From Flammeovirgaceae bacterium (GTDB lineage Bacteria > Bacteroidota > Bacteroidia > Cytophagales > Cyclobacteriaceae): a stretch of 64,000 nt of DNA. Position numbers and translations under genes: made by a program. Below are positions 54,277 through 64,000 of the stretch, one piece after another (positions within the stretch are counted from its first letter, which is position 1; every line of letters begins with the position of its first letter). The stretch lies in the NCBI GenBank assembly GCA_016712035.1, contig JADJRT010000001.1, positions 1 through 64,000 of the forward strand, read 5' to 3'. Below the pieces are notes generated by a model that was given only the letters and a program-made list of their open reading frames with translations, ran no database searches and was not told where the DNA came from.

Positions 54277-55536
54277 ATGATGCCCCAAGACAGGTTGTAT
54301 TCGTTGCGTTCGCTCGATACGCCTATGGCCGGCAAAATACTGGCTCGTTGGCTTTTAGGCATGGGTATATTATTTCTGATTGTTTTATTTCTTCCCTGGC
54401 AACAAAACATCCGAGGAAACGGAAAAGTAACAGCACTTGCGCCTGCTAACCGGCCACAAACTATAGAGACCATTATTGCTGGGCGAATTCAACAATGGAA
54501 AGTTAGTGAAGGCCAGCTGGTGCAAAAGGGGGATACCATTGCCATTGTAAGCGAGGTGAAGGAAAAATATTTTGATCCAAAATTTTTAGTGCGCTTGCGT
54601 GAAGTAATTTCTTCGAAGGAAAGTAGCTTAAACTCCAAAGATCTAAAAGCACAAGCGCTTCGAAGACAGATAAAAGCTCTTAAGCAAGGTATGGAAACAA
54701 AAGTAAATCAGACGAAAGCAAAATTAGAAGCGGAACAAGTGCGCTTTAACAATGCCAAAAACCAATTTGAACGAAATAAAAGTTTGTTTGAGGCCGGCAA
54801 CATTCCTCTTACTAAATATCAGGATATTGAATATAAATATCAGGGTGCTGAAGCAGACTTAATCAATGCCAAAATTGAGATTGACCGGGTGCAAGCGGAA
54901 TATCTTGATAAGATTAGCAAAGCAGAATCAGATTTAAACAATACGCTTGCCGAACAGTTCGACACAGAAGCTGATCTTGCCAAGATGCGCAATGAACTAG
55001 CTAATATGGAAATTCGAAGTCAACAGTATTTTATTCTTGCTCCACAAGAAGGGCACGTTGTTAAAGCGACACAGGCAGGAATTGGAGAAACCATTAAAGA
55101 GGGAGAGCCCGTTTGTACCATCATGCCACAATCAGATGATGTTGCCGTGGAAATGTTTATAAAGGCTATGGATGTTCCCCTCATCAGCAAGGGAAGAAAA
55201 GTTCGAATTGAGTTTGATGGATTTCCAGCCTTACAGTTCAGTGGCTGGCCCAGTGTTTCGGTGGGTTCCTTTGGCGGAATTGTAGAAGTAATTGATTTCG
55301 TAAACTCAAGACCTGGAGAGTTTCGCATTTTAGTAAAGCCCGACACGGAAGATTTGAAATGGCCTAAGCAAATCAGAAACGGGTCGGGCACGCAAGGCTG
55401 GGTCATGTTAGATAATGTTCCGGTTTGGTATGAAATGTGGCGACAACTAAACGGATTCCCTCCAAGTCTGTATCAAGCACCTGTGGAAAGTGAAAAAGAA
55501 TCAAAGAACGATTCGCCCGTTGAACCCACCAAATGA
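54277..55536 (+). CDS. HlyD-family membrane fusion protein
   Basis: Periplasmic adaptor of 419 residues with an N-terminal anchor (ILARWLLGMGILFLIVLFLP). The lipoyl/biotinyl-like halves are ITALAPANRPQTIETIIAG-like text (VTALAPANRPQTIETIIAG) and YFILAPQEGHVVKATQAGIG. A long coiled-coil between them covers about residues 105-235 (KLEAEQVRFNNAKNQFERNK). A barrel domain follows with VRIEFDGFPALQFSGWPSVS. It links the inner-membrane ABC protein with the TolC channel encoded next. The stop overlaps the TolC start (ATGA). Confidence 0.92.
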   Translation: MMPQDRLYSLRSLDTPMAGKILARWLLGMGILFLIVLFLPWQQNIRGNGKVTALAPANRPQTIETIIAGRIQQWKVSEGQLVQKGDTIAIVSEVKEKYFDPKFLVRLREVISSKESSLNSKDLKAQALRRQIKALKQGMETKVNQTKAKLEAEQVRFNNAKNQFERNKSLFEAGNIPLTKYQDIEYKYQGAEADLINAKIEIDRVQAEYLDKISKAESDLNNTLAEQFDTEADLAKMRNELANMEIRSQQYFILAPQEGHVVKATQAGIGETIKEGEPVCTIMPQSDDVAVEMFIKAMDVPLISKGRKVRIEFDGFPALQFSGWPSVSVGSFGGIVEVIDFVNSRPGEFRILVKPDTEDLKWPKQIRNGSGTQGWVMLDNVPVWYEMWRQLNGFPPSLYQAPVESEKESKNDSPVEPTK

Positions 55537-57005
55537 TGGCAATCTTGAAAAAACTGATCTGTCTGTTTTTATTATTTCTATCTGTAAACAGTTCCAGAGG
55601 CCAAGGTGCTCTTGACTCTCTATTTATACTTCCTGATACCATCACTGGTTTTAGTATCGAAAATTTATACGCTTCTATGCTCGAGTACCATCCACTGGTT
55701 AAGCAAAACAGATTGTTGACTGACATGGCACAACAAGAGGTTCGCTTTGCACGTGGAGCCTTCGATCCCAAACTGGAGACGCGGCTAAACATGAAAGAGT
55801 TTGATGACAAAGATTACTACAGTAAGTGGATCGCCTCCTTTTCCATACCTACCTGGTTTCCTATTGATCCAAAAATTGGTATTGAGCAAAATACAGGCGT
55901 GTTTCTAAATCCTGAGCAAACTTTCCCAGCATCCGATAATAATCGTCAACTCTTTACAGGAATATCGCTTCCCCTGGGAAGAGGTCTTTTTACAGATGAT
56001 CGTAGGGCGGCTGTGCAGCAAGCAAAATTATTTACTCAGTTAGCAGAAGCCGAGCAAATTAAACTGATTAATAAAATTCTTTTGGATGCAGCCAAAGATT
56101 ATTGGCAATGGTATTATGCCTACTATAATTACAGATTGCTTAATCAAAACACGTTAATAGCAGAGGAAATATTTCGCAGAGTAAAGTTGAACGCTGAATT
56201 TGGAGAAGCCTCTACGCTTGACACCATCCAGGCAAAAATTACGCTACAGCAACGGCTTGTTGAGCGACAAGAAGCTTACCTTGATTTTCTGAATAGCGGA
56301 GTTAAAATTTCGAATTACTTGTGGGATGCGGAGGAACAACCTTTGCAGTTAAGCAATACGGTGGCCCCTGTACTCGTGCAAAGCGATGGCGAATTACTTT
56401 CTGTTACTACCCTGGAAGAACTTTCCTTACAAGCGAAACAAAACCATCCCGAACTCACCAAGTTAAATGTTAAGTTAGATCAACTGGAGATTGATAGGCG
56501 ATTGGCAGCAGAATACATTAAGCCTAAACTCGACCTCAGTTATAATTTTCTGAATCAACCCATTACCCCAACCGGAGATTTTCAATCCTTCACTTTTTTG
56601 AATGATTACAAGTTTGGACTAGACTTTGCCATGCCTATTTTAATCCGTAAAGAAAGAGCTAAACTGGCCCAGGCAAAAATAAAAATCAAAGGTGCTACCT
56701 ATGAACTCACGCAAACCGAACGGGAAATAATCAACCAGTTAAATATGATCTTTAATCAGCTGGTCAATACGAATCAAATCTTAGAACAACAGAATGCTGT
56801 GGCGGTATACTATCAACAGCTACTCAATGCCGAAATATTTAATCTTGAAAATGGCGAAAGTGATTTATTTAAAATAAACGTTCAACAGGATAAGCTTATT
56901 CAATCACAATCTAAACTGCTGAAGTTAAAAGCCGAGTATGAAAAAATGAAGGCTACCTTATATTGGGCTGCCGGTGTCCGTAATTTAAATTTTGTGGGCA
57001 ACTAA
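55533..57005 (+). CDS. TolC-family outer-membrane channel
   Basis: An outer-membrane efflux protein of 490 residues with signal peptide (LKKLICLFLLFLSVNSSRGQ). The long helices of the TolC tunnel are evident in the two homologous halves: LNAEFGEASTLDTIQAKITL with QQRLVERQEAYLDFLN, and LNAEIFNLENGESDLFKINV with QQDKLIQSQSKLLKLKAEYE. It completes the ABC-HlyD-TolC conduit. Its stop codon overlaps that of the convergent amine oxidase gene. Confidence 0.92.
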   Translation: MMAILKKLICLFLLFLSVNSSRGQGALDSLFILPDTITGFSIENLYASMLEYHPLVKQNRLLTDMAQQEVRFARGAFDPKLETRLNMKEFDDKDYYSKWIASFSIPTWFPIDPKIGIEQNTGVFLNPEQTFPASDNNRQLFTGISLPLGRGLFTDDRRAAVQQAKLFTQLAEAEQIKLINKILLDAAKDYWQWYYAYYNYRLLNQNTLIAEEIFRRVKLNAEFGEASTLDTIQAKITLQQRLVERQEAYLDFLNSGVKISNYLWDAEEQPLQLSNTVAPVLVQSDGELLSVTTLEELSLQAKQNHPELTKLNVKLDQLEIDRRLAAEYIKPKLDLSYNFLNQPITPTGDFQSFTFLNDYKFGLDFAMPILIRKERAKLAQAKIKIKGATYELTQTEREIINQLNMIFNQLVNTNQILEQQNAVAVYYQQLLNAEIFNLENGESDLFKINVQQDKLIQSQSKLLKLKAEYEKMKATLYWAAGVRNLNFVGN

Positions 57006-58441
57006 GCTGAGAGAATAGCGTCAATCAACTCTTGTGTTGCACGCTCAGCCGAATTAAGTGCGCCATTTAAGGTGCCCGCATCACCTTGCGTATCCGTACC
57101 TTCTCCCGCAAAGAAAACTTTATCATTCAAGGCTGCTCCGTAATTCTCACGGTCTTGCAGGGTGGCGCCCGGCATTAGATAGGAAGCACCTCCCTTAAAG
57201 AATTCATCTTTTCCCCAATCGGCTTTAAACCAAACCCGGTCGCCTTCGGTTCCATCATCGTTAATCACTTTGCGTATGAACAAGGAAGCTTGATTATCAT
57301 AAATAGAATCTAATTCCGCCAGGATTGTATCAATGACCGCATCGCCTTGCGCTGAAAGTTCTTGCGCCTTTGGACCATAAATCGTTATGGAAAGGGTTCT
57401 GTAAAATTCACTGCGCGCCACTCCAGCATTAAAGTACATGGGGCCAGTGGTGCCGCCCCAAATATATCCAGAATTATCGCCCCAAAAATTTTTCTTAAAA
57501 TCTATGATTATTCGTAGGGAAGAATCCATACCAATCTTGTTCATAGAAGCAACCTTGGTTGAGGGAAGTGCAGGACTAAAGGCTATGCCACCACTCTTCA
57601 ACACGCCTAAAGAAGTTGTAACGATAACTTTGCCAGCCTCAATTTGATTTCCATCCTTATCCGTGATAACAATCATATCACCCGAATAATTGATAGATTT
57701 AACAACTGCATTCAGTTGCACTTTGTCCACAATCTGACTAAACCGCGAAGAAAGCAAATCTTGCAACGGATTCGTTTTAACTATAAATGGCTTATTGTCG
57801 TGAGTTTTTATTTTAAGATCCCCACTTACGCCCTTAGCACCAACACGATCGCTCGATGAACCATAGAAATTTCCAGCCATTGAATTAAGCAATGCATCAG
57901 CCCGGGTGCTTACACCTGCCGCCTGCTTCATGGAAACATCGCCACCCGAATACGTTGGCAAGCCGTTAACGAAATTCAAAACCGCATTTAAATCCAGATC
58001 GGCACCCCACCCCTCTTTCGACTTAGCAGTAGAATCTAAAATATATTGCTCAACAGCTTGCGTGGTTAAATCTATTTGAGATAGGTTATACTTACTTACA
58101 ATTTTACCCATAGCCGAGTCGGTACCATACACAACTTCAGCTCCTAGCTCTACTGGAAAATCGGCTGCAGTTTGAACTAATATTTCTGTTTGATTTCGTA
58201 ACGAGCGAACCCGACCTCCTAATTGATTGCCCGCCTCAAGTATAATAACATTAATGCCTTTGGCATGTAAAATATCAGCCGCGTAGAGACCGGCAGCTCC
58301 CGCACCAATTATTACAACGGTATCCTCATAGGGTACTTCGGGGCCCGGGTCGTCCTTCTTGCAAGACAACAGAACGCCTGGCATCCACAAACCTGCCGAG
58401 ATACCAAGACCAATCTTCTTTAATGCTCTTCTGCGTTTCAC
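57002..58441 (-). CDS. FAD-dependent amine oxidase, exported
   Basis: Flavin monoamine-oxidase-like enzyme of 479 residues. The FAD-binding motif is VVIIGAGAAGLYAADIL near residue 43, the GG motif is GNQLGGRVRSLRN, and the C-terminal FAD block is VFFAGEGTDTQGDAGTLNGA. The N-terminus (MKRRRALKKIGLGISAGLWM) has Arg pairs before a hydrophobic stretch, suggesting Tat export, and LLSCKK is a lipobox. A periplasmic lipoprotein that folds with FAD before export would fit. Substrate amine or amino acid unknown. ATG at 58439-58441. Confidence 0.88.
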   Translation of the reverse strand: MKRRRALKKIGLGISAGLWMPGVLLSCKKDDPGPEVPYEDTVVIIGAGAAGLYAADILHAKGINVIILEAGNQLGGRVRSLRNQTEILVQTAADFPVELGAEVVYGTDSAMGKIVSKYNLSQIDLTTQAVEQYILDSTAKSKEGWGADLDLNAVLNFVNGLPTYSGGDVSMKQAAGVSTRADALLNSMAGNFYGSSSDRVGAKGVSGDLKIKTHDNKPFIVKTNPLQDLLSSRFSQIVDKVQLNAVVKSINYSGDMIVITDKDGNQIEAGKVIVTTSLGVLKSGGIAFSPALPSTKVASMNKIGMDSSLRIIIDFKKNFWGDNSGYIWGGTTGPMYFNAGVARSEFYRTLSITIYGPKAQELSAQGDAVIDTILAELDSIYDNQASLFIRKVINDDGTEGDRVWFKADWGKDEFFKGGASYLMPGATLQDRENYGAALNDKVFFAGEGTDTQGDAGTLNGALNSAERATQELIDAILSA

Positions 58442-58553
58442 TTAATACGATTTAATCGAAAGATAATTATCCAATCTTGATTGGCGAAACCCAATAGCGT
58501 GTTTCACCTTCCAAATACCTTTTAAATAGCTAATTTGGCAAAAAAGTAAGCCT

Positions 58554-59099
58554 ATGCTCGATTCTAAGGCAGAATTCGCTGAGATTAAAAAAATTTGTAT
58601 TACCGGGCCAGAGTGCACAGGTAAATCTGAACTCTCACAATTTTTGGCTAATCACTACTCAACTTGTTGGGTTCAGGAATATGCCCGCGCTTACCTGGAT
58701 AAATTAGGAAGGCCTTATAAGGAAAATGATCTTTTAAAAATTGCCCATGGTCAGTTGCGCATAGAAGACGAATGGTTGCGGGATGCCAACCGCTTGATGA
58801 TCTGTGACACCAATTTACTCACCATCAAGATCTGGAGCAATTATAAATTCGGAAAGTGCGATGAAGAAATTCTAAATCGACTAAGTGTGCGCACGTACGA
58901 TTTATATCTGTTATGTTATATCGACATTCCGTGGGAAACGGATCCGCAGCGCGAACATCCCGACAAGCGTGAAGATTTATGGACACTATATAAAAAGGAA
59001 GTAGCAGATAGCGGAGTACCTTTTGTTGAAATTTATGGCGATCGGGAAAGCCGCCAACGAAAAGCCATTGACGCGATTGAGAAATTGTTTAGGCATTAA
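58554..59099 (+). CDS. NadR-like nucleoside kinase/ATPase
   Basis: A 181-residue P-loop protein. Walker A is ITGPECTGKSELSQFL, followed by EYARAYLDKLGRPY, ANRLMICDTNLLTIKIWSNY and YDLYLLCYIDIPWETDPQR. These blocks match the ribosylnicotinamide-kinase part of NadR, a domain that also occurs as a stand-alone protein in Bacteroidota. It probably phosphorylates nicotinamide riboside in NAD salvage; the PnuC transporter usually found beside it is not in the window. TAATTTG-type text lies 20 bases upstream. Confidence 0.82.
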   Translation: MLDSKAEFAEIKKICITGPECTGKSELSQFLANHYSTCWVQEYARAYLDKLGRPYKENDLLKIAHGQLRIEDEWLRDANRLMICDTNLLTIKIWSNYKFGKCDEEILNRLSVRTYDLYLLCYIDIPWETDPQREHPDKREDLWTLYKKEVADSGVPFVEIYGDRESRQRKAIDAIEKLFRH

Positions 59100-59125
59100 C
59101 CGCAAGGACGCTAAGGCGCAATGTT
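59098..59125. repeat. 8-base tandem-like repeat CGCAAGGA-CGCTAAGG-CGCAATGT
   Basis: Three near-identical 8-base units directly follow the kinase stop. The tract resembles the CGCAAAGACGCTAAGGCGCAAAG intergenic sequence seen in many Bacteroidota genomes. Only one copy is in the window. Confidence 0.5.
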
Positions 59126-59143
59126 CATATTGATAAGCTAAAA

Positions 59144-60377
59144 ATGTTATCCCCCGACCCTTACGCAGCTCTCCGCATTCGAGATTTTCGATTATTTATT
59201 CTGTCACGACTTTTTATCACGCTAGCCATTCAAATTCAAGGAGTGGTAGTTGGTTGGCAGATTTACGAATTGACTAAAGATCCCTTATCGTTGGGGTTGA
59301 TCGGATTGGCTGAAGCAATTCCTGCTATTACCGTTTCGCTTTACGCAGGCCATATTGCCGATATTGTTGAACGCAAGAAAATAATAATTTGGTGTGTAAC
59401 GCTTTTAGCATTCTGTTCTGCCGCGCTGCTATATTTTACCACCAACCTTGGAGCCTTCTTAATTCAAAACGGAACCTTGGCCATTTATGCGGTGATTTTT
59501 GTTAGTGGCATAGCACGCGGGTTTCTTTCGCCTGCTAATTTTTCACTCATGCCCCAGCTTGTCGATAGGTCGCTGTATCAAAACGCGATTACCTGGAACA
59601 GTACTATTTGGGAAAGTGCCTCCGTAGGCGGCCCCATGATTGGTGGATTGATTTATGGTTTTTTTGGAATTACCGCGGCGTATACGGCCGATGCCCTGCT
59701 GGTGGTCTCGGCACTGTTCTGTTATCTTACCATACCCAATCGACCATTACCACCGGCCAGTAGGGAGCAAGGCATCACAGAAAAATAAAAGCCGGTATCA
59801 AATTCGTATTTAACAATCAAATAATACTGGGTGCTATTACTTTAGATTTATTCGCGGTGCTGTTTGGTGGAGCAGTAGCCCTACTTCCCATTTTCGCTTC
59901 GAGATCCTTAAGGTAGGTGAAATTGGTCTTGGATTTTTACGATCAGCCCCCGCCATTGGTGCACTTAGCATGGCGGTATACATCACGCATCATCCCATCA
60001 AAAAGGGAATTGGAAAAATTTTGCTTTGGTGCGTAGCTGGTTTTGGATTATGCATGATAGGCTTCAGTTTATCCACTAACTTTTGGTTGTCGATGGGCAT
60101 TTTAGTATTAAGCGGCATGTTTGATTGTGTAAGTGTTATTGTTCGCAGCACGTTAATCCACACGCTCACGCCAGAAAATATGAAAGGTCGGGTATCGGCT
60201 GTCAATAGTATTTTCATTGGCTCATCAAACGAAATCGGTATGCTGGAATCGGGCGTAGCCGCAAAACTTATTGGCGTAGTGCCTTCTGTAATTTTTGGGG
60301 GTTGCATGACGATAGCCGTAGTCGCTACGACTGCCTGGAAAGCAACCAAATTGAGATTGCTGGATAATGTGAATTAG
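59144..60377 (+). CDS. MFS transporter, two frameshifts
   Basis: A major-facilitator transporter of about 412 residues with 12 predicted helices. It begins MLSPDPYAALRIRDFRLFIL and has the motif-A-like loop YAGHIADIVERKKIII between helices 2 and 3. It resembles EntS-type (MFS_3) exporters. Two breaks are seen. The A-run at 59781-59785 needs one more A, giving ITEKIKAGIKFVFNNQIIL. Near 59901 one more G gives FASEILKVGEIGLGFLRSAP. Uncorrected pieces end at 59788 and restart at 59970. The substrate is unknown. Confidence 0.85.
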
Positions 60378-60460
60378 TTGCATCTTAATACCCTACAGAT
60401 AAAGTATGTATGAATTAAGGTCATAAACTCCTACATTCATTTTTCTTAAATCAATACACC

Positions 60461-61750
60461 ATGACCTCCCGCAGATCGTTCTTTCAAAAATCAATAGGTG
60501 CAGCCGGTACACTTTCGTTAACCTCATTTGCCAGCCAGGCATTGGCGGAAGATATTTCAGATGCCTTGTTCTCTCTCAATAAACTATCGCCACTAGACGC
60601 TGCCAACGATGAAGATTTGTGGGCACGCATGGCGCAATCGTATACCGTTACACCTAACATCGTTAATCTGAACAATGGTGGTGTAAGCCCACAACCCAAA
60701 GTGGTGCAAGATGCCGTGGATCGCTATTATCACTTGAGCAACGAAGCCCCAACCTATTACATGTGGCAAATTTTAGATAAAGGTCGCGAACCACTCAGAA
60801 GAAAACTGGCTGATCTTGGCGGTGTAAGCAATGAAGAGTTGGCCATCAACAGAAACACCACTGAATCACTTGGTACTTTTACCTGGGGCATTGACTTAAA
60901 GCGGGGCGATGAAATTGTGATGACCAAACAGGATTACCCCAATATGATTCACGCGTGGAAGCAACGCGAGCAACGGGAAGGAGTAAAAATTAATTGGATC
61001 AACCTGAGCCTGCCCGTTGATAATGATGACGTAGTGGTGAAGGCCTACATTGATGCTACTACATCCAAAACAAAAATCTGGCACATCACTCATTTAATAA
61101 CCTGGACAGGCCAAATACTACCTGCAGCAAAACTTTGTGCCGAAGCACGCAAGCGTGGTATCATTACCATTGTTGATGCCGCGCACTCCTTTGCGCATCT
61201 TGATTATAAAATTTCAGATTTAAACTGCGACTACTTTGGTACTAGCTTACACAAGTGGTTGTGTGCACCGTTTGGTACAGGGTTAATGTATATACGCAAG
61301 CCGCTCGTTGAAAAAACATGGCCCATCTTTCCCAATGATAAACCGATTAGCCCAGACATCCGCAAGTTCGAGGCATTAGGCACCCGATCTTTCGCGCCCG
61401 AGCAAGCCATCGGTCAAGCAATTGATTTTCATAATGCCATTGGCGGGAAAAGAAAACAAGAACGTTTGCATTATCTGAAACGCTACTGGTGCGATGCCAT
61501 CATTAAAAATCCACGGGTTAAACTTCACATCTCTCTTAAGCCTGAATATTCCTGTGCCCTCGGTACGTTTAGTATCGAGGGTATGGATGTGGGTGATATT
61601 GCAACAAAACTATTTTCCGGATATGGAATTCACACGGTTTCCATTAAGTGGGAAAATATAAATGCAGTGCGCGTTACACCCCATGTTTACACAACCACCA
61701 AAGATTTGGATCGGTTTATAGAGGCTGTGGACAAAATTGCCGCTTCTTAA
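60461..61750 (+). CDS. class V aminotransferase-fold PLP enzyme, exported
   Basis: A 429-residue enzyme of the isopenicillin-N-epimerase/cysteine-desulfurase-like class V fold. The start MTSRRSFFQKSIGAAGTLSL is a twin-arginine signal. PLP contacts include NRNTTESLGTF, the Asp in IITIVDAAHSFAHLD and the PLP lysine in FGTSLHKWLCAPFGTGLMYI. The C-terminal domain ends with VRVTPHVYTTTKDLDRFIEA. Export of a folded PLP enzyme fits the Tat signal. The substrate is not evident. It stands alone between the MFS transporter and penicillin acylase genes. Confidence 0.88.
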   Translation: MTSRRSFFQKSIGAAGTLSLTSFASQALAEDISDALFSLNKLSPLDAANDEDLWARMAQSYTVTPNIVNLNNGGVSPQPKVVQDAVDRYYHLSNEAPTYYMWQILDKGREPLRRKLADLGGVSNEELAINRNTTESLGTFTWGIDLKRGDEIVMTKQDYPNMIHAWKQREQREGVKINWINLSLPVDNDDVVVKAYIDATTSKTKIWHITHLITWTGQILPAAKLCAEARKRGIITIVDAAHSFAHLDYKISDLNCDYFGTSLHKWLCAPFGTGLMYIRKPLVEKTWPIFPNDKPISPDIRKFEALGTRSFAPEQAIGQAIDFHNAIGGKRKQERLHYLKRYWCDAIIKNPRVKLHISLKPEYSCALGTFSIEGMDVGDIATKLFSGYGIHTVSIKWENINAVRVTPHVYTTTKDLDRFIEAVDKIAAS

Positions 61751-61756
61751 ATTATA

Positions 61757-61804
61757 GCCACAGATTCACAGAGGTGCTCTTAAAGAGAATAAAAAATCTG
61801 TGGC
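61757..61804. repeat. inverted repeat GCCACAGATT/AATCTGTGGC
   Basis: Perfect 10-base arms at 61757-61766 and 61795-61804 with a 28-base loop, in the gap between the aminotransferase and penicillin acylase genes. The ACAGATTCACAG text recalls a common Bacteroidota intergenic repeat. It may also act as a weak terminator. Confidence 0.55.
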
Positions 61805-61881
61805 CAGAATAACTCCACTCATCACACTTCTTATTTTATTTATTAATCCGATCGCGTAGTTTTAATTACCAACCGGATACT

Positions 61882-64000
61882 ATGAAAAACCTTTCGCTCC
61901 TCGCGCTGCTAATTGTTATTGGCTGCTCACAATCATCAGGCCCAAAAAACGAACTCTCTGTACCCGGATTAGAAAAACCGGTTGAGATCATTCGCGATGA
62001 GTTTGGGGTCAATCACATCTATGCACAAAATGAACACGACCTTTTTTTTGCGCAAGGCTATAGTGCCGCCAAAGACAGGCTCTTTCAGTTTGAAATGTGG
62101 CGCAGGCAAGCAAGCGGAACTGTTTCTGAAATTTTGGGTGAACGCGAATTAAAGCGCGACATCGGGGTTCGTTTATTTAAGTACCGAGGCGATATAAACA
62201 AAGAACTCAATCACTATCATCCACAAGGGGTTGCCATTATCAATGCGTTTACAGAAGGCATCAATGCCTACGTTGCCGAAACAGAAAAAGATTCTACACT
62301 CCTACCCTTAGAATTTCAATTACTTGGTATAACAGCAGGTAGATGGACTCCTGAGTTAGTGGTGTCCCGCCATCAAGGGTTACTTGGCAATCTATCCAGC
62401 GAACTTGTTATTGGCCGGGCGGTAGCACAAGTAGGTGCCGAAGAAGTAAAAAAGATTCGGGTATTCGAACCCGGTGACCCAATCATTACTCTTGATCCTG
62501 CCATTGATCCTGCAGGACTTGCTGAACCGATCACCGAACTGTATGACGCGTTTCGAAAACCCATTGCTTTTCAACCGGAAGACATACTTGTCTACTCAAC
62601 TACAGATCAACAAAAGTTTAAGCGATCCGTGCACGAGGATGACCTCGCCTATGAAGAAATGACTTCGCGCGAACAAACTTCCATCGGTAGCAATAATTGG
62701 ATAGTGACTGGAGCAAAACTGAAAGTGGATTTCCTATTTTGGCGAACGATCCACATCGCGCTTTAGCAATTCCTTCATTGCGGTACATGGTCCATCTCAA
62801 TGCTCCGGGCTGGAATGTAGTGGGTGGTGGTGAACCTACTATTCCGGGTGTATCGATTGGGCACAATGACTTTGGCGCATGGGGACTTACCATATTTGGC
62901 ATTGATGGCGAAGATATTATGGTGTATGATTTAAATCCAAAAAATCTAAACCAATATAAATACAACAATGGCTGGGAGGACTTGAAAATTATTCGCGACA
63001 CCATTCATGTCAAAGGATCTGCCGATGTGTTTATTGAACATAAGTACACGCGGCATGGTCCGGTTACTTACGTAGATTCAAAAAGAAATAAAGCGTATGC
63101 AATTCAATGTGCTTGGCTACAGCCTGGTGGAGCACCGTATATGGCTAGTCTTCGAATGAATGGTGCCACCACGTGGGAAGAGTTTCGTGAAGCTTGTTCC
63201 TTCAGTCACCTACCCGGAGAAAATATGATTTGGGCCGACAAAAAAGGAAACATCGGTTGGCAAGTAGTGGGCATTGCACCGATACGAAAAAATTGGAGTG
63301 GCCTTGTCCCCGTTCCCGGGGATGGCAGGTATGAATGGGATGGTTTTCTTCCTATCAAATCTTTGCCCAATACTTTTAATCCTGAAAAAGGATATTGGGT
63401 TACTGCTAATGAGAATTTAGTTGCGGCTGATTATCCCCATCGAAATGCAGTGGGCTGGGAATGGTCGGATAGTAGTCGTGCGAACCGGATTAGCGAAGTG
63501 ATTGTGGCCAAGGAAAAGCATACACAAGAAGAGATGAGACGATTACAAGCTGATTATTTATCATTGCCCGCCCGCGCATTGGTTCCGTACTTGAAAGGAA
63601 TAAATACGAAGACAGAAGAAACAGAAAAAATAAAATCGATGCTTTTAGGCTGGGATTTTATTATGGATAAAAATTCTGTTGAAGCTGCGGTGTATGCCGC
63701 CTGGGAAAAAGTGATTTTGGATCGCACGCATAAAATCTTTGTTCCGGAAAAAGCACAAGCCGTTCTTAAATCTGTTTCTACAAAACGCGCCATTCAATGG
63801 ATCGAAACCAATGATCCAAAACTTAAAGGCCGCGATTTATTTTTGCTGAGTTGCCTCGAAGAAGCGACAGCACAGTTACACAAAAAATTAGGTGACGATT
63901 TAAGTAAGTGGCAATACGGACAAACTGCTTATCATCATGTAGTGATTAAGCACCCCTTGAATAATGCCGTAAATGATTCTATCCGAAAGATTTTAGAAAC
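61882..64000 (+). CDS. penicillin acylase family protein, frameshifted and cut by the window edge
   Basis: An N-terminal-nucleophile amidase, exported as a lipoprotein (LLIVIGCSQSS, lipobox Cys near residue 15). The alpha chain comes first (VEIIRDEFGVNHIYAQNEHD, FAQGYSAAKDRLFQFEMWRR). The autoprocessing site precedes the catalytic Ser in IGSNNWIVTG. The frame breaks at an A-run (62715-62718). One more A reads GAKTESGFPILANDPHRALA and continues in the open beta chain (LNAPGWNVVGGGEPTIPGVS, HNDFGAWGLT) to the right edge. Members hydrolyse beta-lactam side chains or acyl-homoserine lactones; the natural substrate here is not known. The C-terminus lies beyond 64000. Confidence 0.9.

Noticed and set aside
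10700..62770. Programmed ribosomal frameshifting as the cause of the many broken frames
   Set aside because: The breaks affect unrelated genes, have no common slippery heptamer or downstream structure, and both plus and minus one changes occur. Sequence error explains them better.

Overview
The window looks like ordinary chromosome from a member of the Bacteroidota, most likely order Cytophagales. The signs are a T9SS-type secreted protein with a C-terminal sorting-like domain, TAnnTTTG promoter elements lying very close to start codons, few Shine-Dalgarno sequences, a GSII-type glutamine synthetase, repeated SurA-like peptidyl-prolyl isomerases next to guaB, and DUF1573, DUF4230 and RprXY-like proteins. 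Only one RNA gene is seen, tRNA-Val(TAC). I see no insertion sequence, prophage, integrase or CRISPR array.

Layout. 1-4 kb: an MBL-fold hydrolase running off the left edge, glutaminyl-peptide cyclotransferase, a PspC mini-protein, and a serine hydrolase/D-aminoacylase pair that may be one broken fusion gene. 4-11 kb: J-domain/KTSC protein, DUF4230 protein, an ECF sigma factor with its likely anti-sigma factor, a nucleoid-associated protein, a mercaptopyruvate-type sulfurtransferase, a CDGSH protein and DNA polymerase IV. 10.7-17.4 kb: a creatininase-family protein, a CsgG-like/HEAT protein, then a nitrogen-assimilation group (ammonium transporter, outer-membrane barrel protein, glutamine synthetase). 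17.7-28 kb: MarR regulator, ClC channel, sugar-acid dehydratase plus SDR, alpha/beta hydrolase, aldo/keto reductase, and cysDN for sulfate activation. 28-39 kb: tRNA-Val, AsmA-like protein, MazG, phosphoglucosamine mutase, cysteine desulfurase, DUF2520 protein, DUF1573 protein and a two-component system. 39-50.4 kb, all on the minus strand: guaB, a beta-solenoid T9SS protein, a SpoIIE phosphatase/STAS/anti-sigma kinase partner-switch set, three SurA-like chaperones and a MoxR ATPase. 50.5-57 kb: RlpA, then a TetR-ABC-HlyD-TolC export operon whose ATPase has lost key catalytic residues. 57-64 kb: amine oxidase, NadR-like kinase, MFS transporter, class V aminotransferase, and a penicillin acylase cut by the right edge.

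The strongest window-wide signal is technical. About seventeen conserved genes, including glutamine synthetase and cysteine desulfurase, are interrupted by one-base frameshifts, mostly in short homopolymers. Both sides of each break stay open and conserved, so I read these as sequencing or assembly errors rather than gene decay. The frameshifted genes below are given with their full spans.

I found no clearly new biological system. The observations most worth a second look are the ABC exporter with a degenerate nucleotide-binding domain and its palindromic candidate operator, the Asp-rich solenoid T9SS protein, the partner-switch module, the possible serine hydrolase/D-aminoacylase fusion, the J-domain/KTSC protein and the structured intergenic repeats.
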